Shown: one piece after another, positions 10,833 to 19,765 of the stretch
How the letters are laid out: each line of letters begins with the position of its first letter
Numbering within the stretch: the first letter of the stretch is position 1
From: Hypsibius dujardini
Lineage: Eukaryota; Tardigrada; Eutardigrada; Parachela; Hypsibiidae
Direction of reading: 5' to 3'
Assembly (NCBI GenBank): GCA_001579985.1
Contig: LRSR01013862.1
Span: 1 to 26,303 of the forward strand
DNA length: 26,303 nucleotides
The notes under the pieces: generated by a model
The model's database searches: none
Told to the model about the DNA's origin: nothing
Seen by the model: only the letters and a program-made list of their open reading frames with translations
Made by a program: the position numbers and the translations under genes

Positions 10833-11261
10833 ATGTTTTTGAACAGTCTGTTCATCAGTGCTTCTACTGAAATGAAAGCCACTGAATGTGCAGAGGCGGG
10901 TAAAACGTTTCGGGCCAGGACCCAGGCAGCTGAATCCAGGTCCCTCTGTTGTTCCAGCGATCAGATAAACAGTTCATATTTTAATCCCTCGCTAAAATCC
11001 GTTTGGTGTTTAACGAATGAAAGTACACTACATACCCTATCCGAGCATGTGATGGGTGATCACACAAATCAACGAAGGCCAACAGGGCATCACATGCTTA
11101 CGAAGCTACACACGGTGGGAGAACTTCTTTTGCAGATCGGATCTTCCAACAAAAAACTTCCTACTCATGCATTAAGTAATTCCAATTACACAGCACCGTC
11201 AAATAGCCCATTACCTCCCTCAAATGTGCGATGCTTGCGGACAAAACATTTGTTGGGTTAA
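10833..11261 (+). CDS. Unrecognised open frame, doubtful
   Basis: An ATG-initiated frame of 142 residues, long for chance in this AT-rich stretch. It shows no known motif, signal peptide or splice support and is rich in Ser, Thr and Asn. Near its 3' end an overlapping frame reads CDACGQNICWVKDHKKSQRR, which loosely recalls a C2-type zinc finger of transposon-derived proteins. The stretch may be an eroded element instead of a host gene. Confidence 0.15.
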   Translation: MFLNSLFISASTEMKATECAEAGKTFRARTQAAESRSLCCSSDQINSSYFNPSLKSVWCLTNESTLHTLSEHVMGDHTNQRRPTGHHMLTKLHTVGELLLQIGSSNKKLPTHALSNSNYTAPSNSPLPPSNVRCLRTKHLLG

Positions 11262-11676
11262 AGACCATAAAAAATCTCAAAGAAGATGGTCATAGCAGAG
11301 TAGAAAACACATTTACATACGCAACAACTCATTGCATGACTCGGCTACTGAAAGTAGCCTGCGTCCGCTTGCCTCTCTTGCTCCATTCTCGCGTTGAACT
11401 ACATTTTTTATTTCCAAGTCAGCAGTCACCCCTCTACATTTTTATATTAACAGAATGTTTTTATCTCCTCTTATCTTGTTTAGAAAAACCAAGTGACATT
11501 ACTTATTTAGGAGCCCTCGTAATAAGTAGAAACGCCGGTCAAATCTTATTTCTCAATTCTCAATTCAAGTGTTAGAAGTAAAAAATTAGCGACTCCCAGC
11601 CGTATTATATTGCTAAAACATATTTTCATTTGATCCATTAGCAAATTAGGTTGGCGCGTAGCGCCATCTCTAGTAG

Positions 11677-11721
11677 ATTTTCCCTTCGTACTTCCCTACA
11701 CCCTGGTGTAGAAGGGAAAAT
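11677..11721. repeat. Perfect-stem hairpin
   Basis: Outer arms ATTTTCCCTTC (11677-11687) and GAAGGGAAAAT (11711-11721) enclose an inner palindrome TACACC-CT-GGTGTA (11697-11710). Just upstream is a second palindrome, GGCGCgtaGCGCC (11653-11665), following ttaggttggc, a string seen at the ends of some mariner elements. No opposite end was found. Confidence 0.6.
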
Positions 11722-12238
11722 ATAAAGCTTTGAGCAATTTTTGCGACCGTACCTTAAGCATGCCAAAGGTTGCAAAAGGTAACAAAAGTGTGCTTATTTC
11801 TAAAGCAATGAGTTTTGGCAGTTGGTCTAGATTTAGACTACAGGTGGTTGTCTGATTATGTAGTCAGTGTTGTGGTGAGTGTTGTTAGGTAGATTTAGTA
11901 AACGAAGTGGGTGAATCGCTTTGTTACGCAAGCTTTAATTTCTGGGGATAGGTAATCGAAGACAATTAGCGCGCCATAATTTTGCGTGTTTGAGATTCAT
12001 CTCTTATTCATTTGATCCAGCAGGTCAATTTGATTGGATCCATTCTCACTATAATTCTTGGATCAAATGATGTCGTTCTCATTACGAGAATACGATCGAA
12101 AATACTAAAATTTTATGAAATCTATTTAATTGTATGATTTTTCGAGATCCTAAATACTGTAAACCGAGTAATGATCCATGGATATCATACATATAAAACT
12201 ATCACATTTTTTACACATGATAAAATAATAAACCATAC

Positions 12239-12389
12239 CTTTCCAACCAATACTCACATTTGGCCCATCCGGAATGTCTCGTCCAACGTAATAGCCTTCC
12301 CTTGGGATCTCACCGAAACTGAGAGTTAACAAACGGAGCAGAAACCCTAATCCAAGCCAATAACAATAACTACTTCCTAGTCGAATCAT
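12239..12389 (-). CDS. Lone signal-peptide exon of a secreted protein
   Basis: ATG at 12389 opens a 50-codon exon. It encodes MIRLGSSYCYWLGLGFLLRL and a further hydrophobic turn, then a hydrophilic stretch (EIPREGYYVGRDIPDG) with an NVS sequon. It ends at a strong donor, AAAG|GTATGG, in phase 1. This is a typical first coding exon with a cleavable signal peptide. Downstream exons should lie below 12238 on this strand, but none is recognisable before copy A at 4801, so the gene is probably decayed or has very short exons. Confidence 0.4.
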
Positions 12390-12841
12390 TTCTTAGCCAA
12401 GTGAAAGAAATTAAGATTATTTATTACGATTCACAACAAAAATATACATTTATCCCGGCAGTAACTGGCTTTTCTTTTGGTTTAATTTTTCTATCGCACT
12501 AGGAGCGTTCTGCATTTCTCAGTTTTTCTTTCATCATCCACTGACAGGGCAGACGCTGTAAGACGCTGACAAATGTAAACAGCTGGTGCGAAAGTGAATT
12601 TTTGCAACTAAGCTGGATGACTAAGTTTAACCAAAAACTAAGGCAATCGTAGTCATTTTTGCTCAGTTCCGACTGTCGATCAGTAGAAACTAAGCAAAAA
12701 GCCAACCCTAGCCCTAACTGTCCTAATTTGCCTTACGTACCGGTAGGCTCATTGTCAACAATCCTAAACTAGCCTATGTGCGACTGACTTTTTTATCCCG
12801 TGCCTTAGTTCGGCTTGTTATGGGTTAGCCTAGTCAGAAAA

Positions 12842-12905
12842 TGCCTAAATTGAGGTGTTCATCCCTTAGTCGAAAGCTCATTGTCGACTAAGGAACATTT
12901 AGGCA
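12842..12905. repeat. Two-tier hairpin (foldback)
   Basis: Outer arms TGCCTAAAT (12842-12850) and ATTTAGGCA (12897-12905); inner arms CCTTAGTCGA (12864-12873) and TCGACTAAGG (12884-12893), around a 10-base loop. All arms are perfect complements. Confidence 0.75.
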
Positions 12906-13667
12906 AACGCACGTGCTCCATGCCAAGCAAGATACACTTCGAAAATTTTCAACCGCTCAAAAACCATTTTGGGATCTTTCTGCAAAAACAATCTTTTCCT
13001 TCCCTGACTTCCGCCCTCTCATGGCTTCCGTCATTTTAAAAGGTATGAGACTTCTCAATTTTCCTTCGGCAATAATATCTTTGATTGAAGGCTTTTGTTG
13101 ATCATTTTAAATACATGCTTTATTTTACAGTTACCAAGAACAAAACCCGAAGGATGGTTTCGTTTTGTCGACCGGCTGGCATCAATTGCAGATTATTTTG
13201 TAAAGTAAGGGCGGTGCATGCGTTTCGTTTTTTGAGTTTCTGTTGCGGGTCACTTACTGTATCAGCCCATCATTACCAGATTGTCTTTCTTCCCAGAGGT
13301 GAAAGTCGATCCCATCCGAGTATACCTTTTTTGTCTTTTTGGCCTCTTCCACAGCCATTTCGTTCAATGCTAGTTGTTTCTTAACCAACAGACAGTATTG
13401 CGCTTTCGTATTCTGTTATGAATTCTGTGAAGGTTATTGTTTTTGCCATACTTTCTGAGAATCGTTATTTTCTGTCCTGTTTTATGTACGTAACTAAACT
13501 AAATTCAGTAGATTGATTGATTGATTGTCGCTTTAAGTGCCAAGTTTTGCTTGGTTGGGAATAGGCTACGAGGTTAGTCGGAGCTAAGGCAATTTGGGAA
13601 AGTTGATTAGGCTAAATTATGGTAGCGCTGAGTATTCCTCTATGTGGGTTTTAACAATGACGGAGCA

Positions 13668-13732
13668 TCAGCGCTAAGCCAGTGGGAACTCAGCTAAGGT
13701 ACGCCGATAAGCCCATTTTGGCTTAGCGCTGA
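13668..13732. repeat. Inverted repeat, 14-bp arms
   Basis: TCAGCGCTAAGCCA (13668-13681) pairs perfectly with TGGCTTAGCGCTGA (13719-13732) across a 37-base loop. A further related word, tagcgctgag, lies at 13623-13632. Confidence 0.75.
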
Positions 13733-14353
13733 GGTTCATCTTTCGCATTGGGTTCAGCCTCACCCGTATTTGTATTGGTAAAGTCTGTCCAAATCATGTT
13801 ACACACGCCGTCATTTCCTCCACTTGGAATCTGTTATTTTATTTCCACCTTCCATTCTGTCATGGTACGTAGATGTTTTTGCCTTTCTTCTCCTCAAAAT
13901 ATACAACTTATTTCTTTCATTCCCATCTGATGCTTAAAGCTCAAAAAAGAAGCAGCGACCTGCTGCACATACACTACATGTTTGATTAAAAGGACCGAAA
14001 GTCTTGTCTGATCGTTCCTATTCTTTACAGTGGTCACTTGCAAAATGTTTAGCCGCGGATCACGGTCGCATTCGTTCGACTCCTCCCCCCCGCGCCCAGC
14101 CCCGCGCCCCACAAGAATGACAGGATTACGGAATTTTTAAAGCGCAACTACTCAGCCGACAATCGGCTGGCTAAAGCTGACCGAAAGATTTAATTTTCTG
14201 TGTAAGGTTGAAAATCAAAAATGTGGAGCATAAATAACTTCCGTCGAAATCGTTTCTCATAAATTCAACCATGAACAGATCTCTATGAATAAATATGTAC
14301 AAAACACTGAGTTGCACAAGAAGGCGTTGAATAAGCGGGAATGCAATCTCAAT

Positions 14354-14527
14354 TCACCAGAAACCCAAATTTGTTGATGGGTTCATAGCGGACCCGATGG
14401 AGCAGTTAAAAGCTTTGGCAAACTGCGGCATCACGGAGAGTGGACCGTTCACGCGGAATTTTCCTGGGCTGTGTACATCCGTCATTTGAAGTTTCAGCGA
14501 ACTGGAAGTGTACGCCACACAGTATTT
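14354..14527 (-). CDS. Neprilysin copy B exon 13: C terminus
   Basis: Acceptor tcattgtacag. It encodes KYCVAY, then DVHSPGKFRVNGPLS (substrate-site His and Arg present) and FAKAFNCSIGSAMNP. It ends in TNLGFW where the family normally ends in C-x-x-W or CRVW. Confidence 0.9.
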   Translation of the reverse strand, partial: KYCVAYTSSSLKLQMTDVHSPGKFRVNGPLSVMPQFAKAFNCSIGSAMNPSTNLGFW

Positions 14528-17500
14528 CTGTACAATGAAAAAGCCATTAAACCATGTTACATAAAGTATTATCCTCATCTTCTTACCGTTACAGCTTAAC
14601 TAACCTGGGCCCATGTTAGAAAAAAAAGTTGGTCTTCAGACCACGTGAGGAACCGCGGGAGAAGTGGGATGGGACGGCCGTCAATTTTTCGAAAATGTTG
14701 AAACGCCTACAAGTACAATTGTATACCTCTGATAAATACCTCATCTTCATCATAAAGATTGGTTGAGACACATGAGAGGGACATATACTAAATGCTCCAT
14801 GTTCAGTTCTTGAGTGTCACTCACCTCGTACGCCGCCTTTATTCCGGCTTCATCGGCTATGTTTTCGTTCAGCGTCAGGGTGCCGTTGACTGAACCAGCC
14901 TTCGGTAGAGTGAAACTATTGTATCGTGTTATCAGGTCAGCCTGTCGTAGCGCAAATTGTTGCTTAGATTCTGCCGTCCACCATTCTATTTGGTTTCCTT
15001 CGCCGTCATATTTGCTACCTGTAGGTCACGGCAGGTTTGAAGCTCATTTTGGAGCTATGCTTCATGACAGAAGCTTCTTTTATGGTCCTTACAAATCGGA
15101 AACAGAATCCCTCACGCTAGGGCCAGATGGGGGGGGGGGCAAACTGCATTTTTGTTCAAGATTGAACCCCAAAATTGGGCCTCTTGTTTCCAAGTCATCT
15201 TGAAACTTTTGGGGTTGGGCGTATTTGATTTCCAGTGCACCCCCTGAGATTTCAAAACATTTTCAAAAATATCGGCCTCCCTTTAAATTTAAGCTTCGTT
15301 GAGGCCCCATATAAGTTGACCATTGGTGAATACAATTGGAGGTTCGAAATATTCAAGAACAGTCCACATCGCTTGAAACACTGATGTTTTTTAACATGTT
15401 TCAAAATCTCTAGAGGGCCCATGCAAAGCAGGCCCCCACTTGCACCTCCACGAGTTTCAAAATTATCACGAATAAGAAGCTGAATTTTGGGCTCAATCTT
15501 GAAAAACAAACAGCTTTTCCCTTTGCCCACCTCCTCGCCCTAGGATGAGGGGTCCTGGTTCCGACTGTCAGGACCTTAATCGAGTCTCTGTTTGATCGGA
15601 CCATCGAATACACCCCCTACCTTAATTAAAAAGTGACAATAGTGTAAATACCTTCGCTCTCAAACCCATGGGCAAGTTCATGGCCAATGGTAGCTCCCAT
15701 CCTTGCATATTTCATGTAAGCGGGCTGGCGGTCGTCGTAGAACGGATTTTGCAGTAGCGCGGCAGGCAATTCTAATAAGGAAAAAAGCCACCGTAAAGTG
15801 TGGATATTTAAAGTAGCTAAACGGCGCACCCCTAATCTAAGCTAAAAGATCTTTTGTCAATACTTCTAATTTACTCTTTCAAATTTGTGCAGCAGATGAA
15901 CTACAAAGAATCAAACATCAGGCTACAACTTCTGCGTGCTTACTGATCACATTTTTATTGTAAACGTGTCTTGCGTTCACTTCAACTGCGTCGATAAAGC
16001 CCTTAAAAAAACGGGTTTGGACAGCAAATATCCTTGACATCGCCTTGGACTGATAGTACTGCCGCAGGCTGAGAACATTTTGGAACAAATCCGATCCAAC
16101 AAGTAGCTGTAAATGAAATCCACAAAAAAATATAATAATAAATTTGCACTTTAATAGAAAGTGAATTTGGATCGCTTACGTTACTATACTCCTGATCAAG
16201 CGTAGGAATGTCAGCGGTTATGTAAGGTAGATAGCCGATGTATGCTGTCGTTGAAGCGAGCTTTAATACTGCATTTGCTTTGGTCTGGTCATCCAGCCAT
16301 GAGGCGCTTTTCAGCAGGCTTGAAAAGGCCAATCGAATTTCTTCCACCATCGTCTGAATCTACCAATAATAAAAAAGGGTGACCTTAAAAGATCCATTCT
16401 GCTGGTAACCATAGCCATGTACACACACTCGTGCTTGAAAGTTTTGTGGTGACAGGGATTCAATCATAGCACTATGAAGAGATGCAATTTCCACTAGCAG
16501 GTGATTGTTAGCCAAACATTTCTCCTGGGGGCGCAACGAGGGATAGGAGTTTCAACTACTAGCTCTTCCACCCAGTCCAGAAGTTTTAACAATAAAAAAA
16601 TGTCTGGCCGTGAATTTAATACTAAATGTTAAATGAAAATATAACAAATGCTTTAAATGTTTTTTATTCAATACTTGTTATTTATATATCATTTCATTTT
16701 CTAACACTAACATCAACTCCCAATTAAGTTTTGTTAGGAAAAAAAACAAAGGATCAAGAAAAAGTGCCAGGGTCCAAGCAAGTCTTAGCTCCCCCCCCCC
16801 CGGCTCGGTCGCCATCCTTGATAATGGGGATGCGTCATTGTAGCTGAATGTTGAATTACGAATCTGTACTCTACCTTAGATGTCTTGGAATGATCGTAAT
16901 AATGAGTAGCGTAAAGAGATCCCACGGCAGTTTTCATCCATTCTTTCGCAAATTTTACACAGACGCGCCAGTTTTTCCTTGAAGCTTCCGTGCCTTCGGA
17001 TGTGGTATGCGCCATGCCAAGCGATGTTCCATCCTGAACGCTCTTCGGTAAATGAGGCCATAGCCTGTGTGCCACGATCCAGCCAATGTAGTTGGCCAAT
17101 ACACCCTGTGACTTGACGTTTCGGCTGAGCTCGGCCAGTTTGTTATGCACACGCAGAAAAAAACCCGGGTTTTTCACTTTAACTACAAGGTCTTGCGTCA
17201 CAAGATGTTGCTGTGGACCTGCAGATGAGGGCATACGACCCCGGACGTATTCCAACAGCTGTTCCAGCGACATTGAGGCTTTCAGACATCGACTGTGAAA
17301 CTGTCCCAGAGTCATGTTATCATGCTGCACTTTTGCTTCGTAGTCTTCCCCCGCCTCCTCGTTCCCTTGATTCTCAACAACGTCCAGGCCTTGTTCCTAA
17401 ATTAAATAAAGCAATATACGTCAGTTTATCATGGTACGAGCCTAATCCTTTGGCTTCGCTACAGTTGTAAGCAAATTTCACTACATTTTGGCAAACAATA

Positions 17501-19697
17501 ATTGGTGCATGTTTTCTTTATCAATTAACTGTTAATGTGATGGTGATGGGCAATTTAATAGTACGTTTGCAAACATGGAAGAATCTAATTTCTCTAGGCT
17601 GTTGACAGTTGACGTAAACGAAAAATCATTGGCTCAAAAACACAGCCGCTTTTTTCAGAGCTCGGATAAATTGTTAATTAGGTTTAAGGGTTCACCTACT
17701 TTATAGATCAATTCAATTTAAGTAAAGCTGTGGCGGAATTACTTTTTCAGCCCCCGCCCATTCCAGCGCCCACTCATAGACTTAACATGTGTGGGCGCAT
17801 GGGTTTTGGTGTGGGCTGAAAAAGTAATTCCGCCACAGTTGCACACGTAAGTGGTTAAAGTAAATCAACCAATAATTAAACTGTTATACTTATGCGTGTA
17901 TTAAAAAACATATCTATATATGTATGATTTTATTTAAATTAAACTAAAATGATACCTTAATTACGCTATGTACGCATTGGCTACTCAGTACGGTACCTTG
18001 ACAAAAATTTGTCTAGCTCGAGCACGTCCGCCAAGTCTTTCACCACAGATCCCGTATATTGTGATCCAAGCCTTGGTAGTAATTGTGTCGCTACCTTTCC
18101 AATTGTATTATAATTGGGTGTTATGCCATTCTCGGGATAATTTTTTAGTTTTCTCAGAATCAGGAAGTCTGCTTCAAACTGAATAATACTTCTCCCGGGC
18201 TGGTCGGTGTTCAGAATGACACTGAACGACAGGAACGGGTCGATTCCGTATTGGGCCGTTCGCTTGACCGCGCTCAGCCAATCAAACGCAGTGGCGTTCC
18301 ATGGCAATCTTGAGTTGATGAAAAAAGGGAATCGGCCAACAGTCGATTCGAGCAACGACAGCCACGGTTTGGGCGACTCCATTCGACCTAAATCCGGAAA
18401 ATAAACGATCTTATGACAATTTAAAGCTAAGAATTCATCTTTCTATTGCTCAGAAATCACATTTGTTAAATTAAATTGCTGCTGATTTAAAATGCGTTTA
18501 GTTGTTATGTATCTGATTAATTGAATCAATATTATCATAATTACAAAAGTAAAACTACAATAATTTAAGCAGTCAAACGATTCGAAGAGCAAAATTTATG
18601 AGGACGTACCGGAATTCACACACGATTTATAAAGCGCTCGAGCTTTTTGATGGGCGCTGGATGAGTCTCCCGTGTCTTTCCGTTCCAGCACGTCTAGAAA
18701 TCAAATTTGATAATATTTAATCCCTGAATTTGTTTGATAAACAATTATGACTTACCTCGAAGCTCAGCGTTCACTTTCTCTCGGACGGAAACATAAAGGT
18801 CCCACCTTGTGTCGCTATCTGTCGATTAAGGAAACGTCATTGACCGAAATCTATTATCCAAGGAAATGTTCAAAAGTAGTGTTGCCTCCAGTGGGATTCC
18901 GGTTCTTCCATCCTCCACAGGCGTATTCGTAAAAGTCGTTGCACACACTAACTGATGTATTCATGCCCATGACAGCTGCTAATGCTAGAAAGAAGGAAAT
19001 TGGAAAAACTGTTAGAGTTATATAATAAAGAAATTGAATACGTTTAATAACGAAAAGTCTTCACCTACCGAGGTCTCGGCAGTATTGTGTTTCGCAGGCG
19101 GTTACGTTGACCTTTACTACCGGAAGACTTGTGTTGTTCAGGTCAGTGGTAGATTCTGTCATGCTCTCATCCGAAACTGCAGAAGTATTTGTGGTACCTA
19201 AAACACGAGGTAGTTGTGCTACGGATAATTTTTACTCAGCTGATATTCCTTATATAATTTCAATTAGAAAACCGACGATTTCCCCGGATCAGCATAGTTA
19301 TTACTTTCAATATAACACTTTTTGAGGAAAAATAATTTCACATTATATTTAATAGAAGTATTACCGAGTTAAATGCGATGTATCACAGGAACAAGTACCG
19401 CGTTTCTAAAATTATAAACTGGTTTTCATAAAAAACAATTGTAACAAATGCGAATCAAGAATTGAAGAAAGCGTCCTCAATCAAGTGTTCGTCTAGTGGT
19501 TTATCTGTTGAGAAATTAAATATAAATCCATGCTTACCATTGTTCTTTATGTTGACGTGTTGTCCTTCTAAAATATCCAGTCGTTCAAAAATAACCTCCC
19601 TCACAATACCACCTAAAGTCGCAAAAGCCAAAGACAAGCAAAACAGAACACATATTAAAAACCAACAGCTATGGGTTTTCTTCGACCGGACCATCAT
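14354..19697 (-). CDS. Neprilysin-like M13 zinc metalloendopeptidase (copy B), 13 exons
   Basis: Type II membrane peptidase of the neprilysin/ECE family, which cleaves small peptides outside the cell. Exons, 5' to 3': 19697-19538, 19197-19069, 18984-18886, 18818-18756, 18693-18610, 18387-17997, 17396-16875, 16359-16180, 16106-15944, 15771-15652, 15018-14825, 14706-14605 and 14527-14354; about 793 residues, slightly long for the family. A short cytosolic tail and membrane anchor are followed by the CxDFYxYACGGW region, the body, HELAH with the ENIAD partner motif, QLFF and a C-terminal DVHSPGKFRVNG segment. Every join but one keeps phase: exon 6 ends in phase 2 while exon 7 opens in phase 0. 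The two cysteines corresponding to C620 and C746 of human neprilysin are both absent. The first ATG pair at 19697 follows an in-frame stop. The family is certain; the exact subfamily is not. Confidence 0.9.
14605..14706 (-). CDS. Neprilysin copy B exon 12: QLFF segment
   Basis: 102 bp, phase 0 at both ends, acceptor gtacttgtag, donor CAG|GTTAGT. It encodes FLTWSEDQLFFLTWAQ, the family's DQLFFxxxAQ motif, through a T8 run. Copies A and C have exons of exactly the same length. Confidence 0.88.
14825..15018 (-). CDS. Neprilysin copy B exon 11: ENIAD zinc site
   Basis: 194 bp, phase 1 to 0, acceptor gacctacag, donor GAG|GTGAGT. It encodes YDGEGNQIEWWTAES and VNGTLTLNENIADEAG, giving the third zinc ligand Glu and its partner Asp. 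Where the family usually has a Cys after the WWT helix, this reads FALRQADLI. Confidence 0.9.
15084..15575. mobile_element. Non-autonomous inverted-repeat transposon (MITE-like), 492 bp
   Basis: It begins ggtccttacaaatcggaa and ends ttccgactgtcaggacc. The inverted terminal arms extend about 180 bp with interruptions: both contain a CTAGGGC word, a G-rich stretch, TTCAAGATTGA(A/G)CCC and TTTTGAAAC. It encodes no protein and lies in the copy B intron between exons 10 and 11. Its ends match the hAT-bearing element at 23269-25221 and the remnant at 7232. No clean target-site duplication is visible. Confidence 0.75.
15652..15771 (-). CDS. Neprilysin copy B exon 10: HExxH zinc site
   Basis: 120 bp, phase 1 at both ends, acceptor ccttattag, donor GAAG|GTATTT. 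It encodes LPAALLQNPFYDD and GATIGHELAHGFESEG; the HELAH motif supplies two zinc ligands and the catalytic Glu. Confidence 0.92.
15944..16106 (-). CDS. Neprilysin copy B exon 9: VNA segment
   Basis: 163 bp, acceptor gatttcatttacag, donor ATCA|GTAAGC. It encodes SDLFQNVLSLRQYY and FIDAVEVNARHVYNKN, matching the family's VNAYY...N substrate-site loop; Asn-Ala is kept and the usual aromatic is His. It is too short to show as a long open frame. Confidence 0.8.
16180..16359 (-). CDS. Neprilysin copy B exon 8
   Basis: 180 bp, phase 0 at both ends, acceptor ttattattggtag, donor AAC|GTAAGC. It encodes IRLAFSSLLKSASWLDDQTK and the AYIGYLPYI motif that precede the catalytic lobe. Confidence 0.85.
16875..17396 (-). 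CDS. Neprilysin copy B exon 7
   Basis: 522 bp, open in phase 0 from acceptor tttaatttag to donor AAG|GTAGAG. It begins with an acidic stretch and the MTLGQF motif, then LANYIGWIVAHRLWP, and ends with WRVCVKFAKEWMKTAVGSLY, where the Cys corresponds to human C410. A TAG lies directly before the acceptor in this frame, so the exon cannot extend upstream. Confidence 0.8.
17728..17838. mobile_element. Small hairpin MITE, 111 bp
   Basis: Perfect 26-bp terminal inverted repeats run from CTGTGGCGGAATTACTTTTT (17728 onward) to its complement ending at 17838. The inner part is also partly self-complementary (gcgcccac and gtgggcgc). It lies in the copy B intron between exons 6 and 7, is unrelated to the 492 bp element, and shows no obvious target-site duplication. 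Confidence 0.8.
17997..18387 (-). CDS. Neprilysin copy B exon 6
   Basis: Acceptor ccggatttag, donor TCAAG|GTACCG, leaving phase 2. It encodes the body segment with the LPWNATAFDWLSAV and NTDQPGRSIIQF regions and an LELDKFLSR end that matches the family's E-x-x-LA helix. Confidence 0.8.
18610..18693 (-). CDS. Neprilysin copy B exon 5
   Basis: Acceptor gatttctag, donor CCG|GTACGT, phase 1 at both ends, 84 bp. It encodes the KARALYKSC motif, whose Cys corresponds to human C142. Confidence 0.85.
18756..18818 (-). CDS. Neprilysin copy B exon 4
   Basis: Acceptor ...taatcgacag, donor CGAG|GTAAGT, phase 1 at both ends, 63 bp. It encodes DSDTRWDLYVSVREKVNAEL, the usual helix after the NP motif. Copy A has an exon of identical length. 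Confidence 0.75.
18886..18984 (-). CDS. Neprilysin copy B exon 3: CNDFYEYACGGW region
   Basis: Acceptor ccttctttctag. It carries VCNDFYEYACGGWKNRNPTG, the family's N-terminal signature with both cysteines. I end it at GGAG|GCAACA, a GC donor, because reading on meets TAA and TAG. Splicing to the acceptor at 18819 restores NPTGDSDTRW in frame. Confidence 0.7.
19069..19197 (-). CDS. Neprilysin copy B exon 2: stalk
   Basis: Acceptor tgttttag, phase 1 at both ends. A Ser/Thr/Asn-rich stalk with NTS, NNT and NVT sequons leads to ACETQYC, matching the first conserved cysteine pair of the family (human C56-C61). Confidence 0.8.
19538..19697 (-). CDS. Neprilysin copy B exon 1: cytosolic tail and membrane anchor
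   Basis: Starts with two consecutive ATGs (19697 and 19694). A basic MMVRSKK tail precedes a hydrophobic span (WFLICVLFCLSLAFATLGG), giving type II topology with the catalytic domain outside. Donor G|GTAAGC, phase 1. Confidence 0.8.
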
Positions 19698-19765
19698 AGT
19701 GTCCACAAATGTAATCAAACTTTATGTTGCTTCGAAATCGGAGAAATAAAATGAAAACTGTGTAT

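Larger units (their letters stand above)
8820..12238. other. Intergenic stretch with small elements and weak open frames
   Basis: Begins with the probable 3' UTR of the GPCR. It then holds a tRNA-like SINE head, a possible terminal exon (9668-9803), a CCCTATA minisatellite, a 143-codon frame of unknown status (10833-11261) and a hairpin (11677-11721). No known domain was recognised. Confidence 0.45.
12390..14353. other. Intergenic stretch with inverted repeats
   Basis: No supportable gene. It contains two hairpins (12842-12905 and 13668-13732), a short GATT run (13511-13527) and recurring ctaaggca, agcgctgag and taggct words in both orientations. That pattern suggests eroded foldback elements. 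It lies between the 3' end of neprilysin copy B and the orphan exon at 12239. Confidence 0.45.

Noticed and set aside
15252-15613. Two minus-strand frames of 67-92 residues
   Set aside because: They lie inside the 492-bp non-coding element and follow its inverted-repeat arm.
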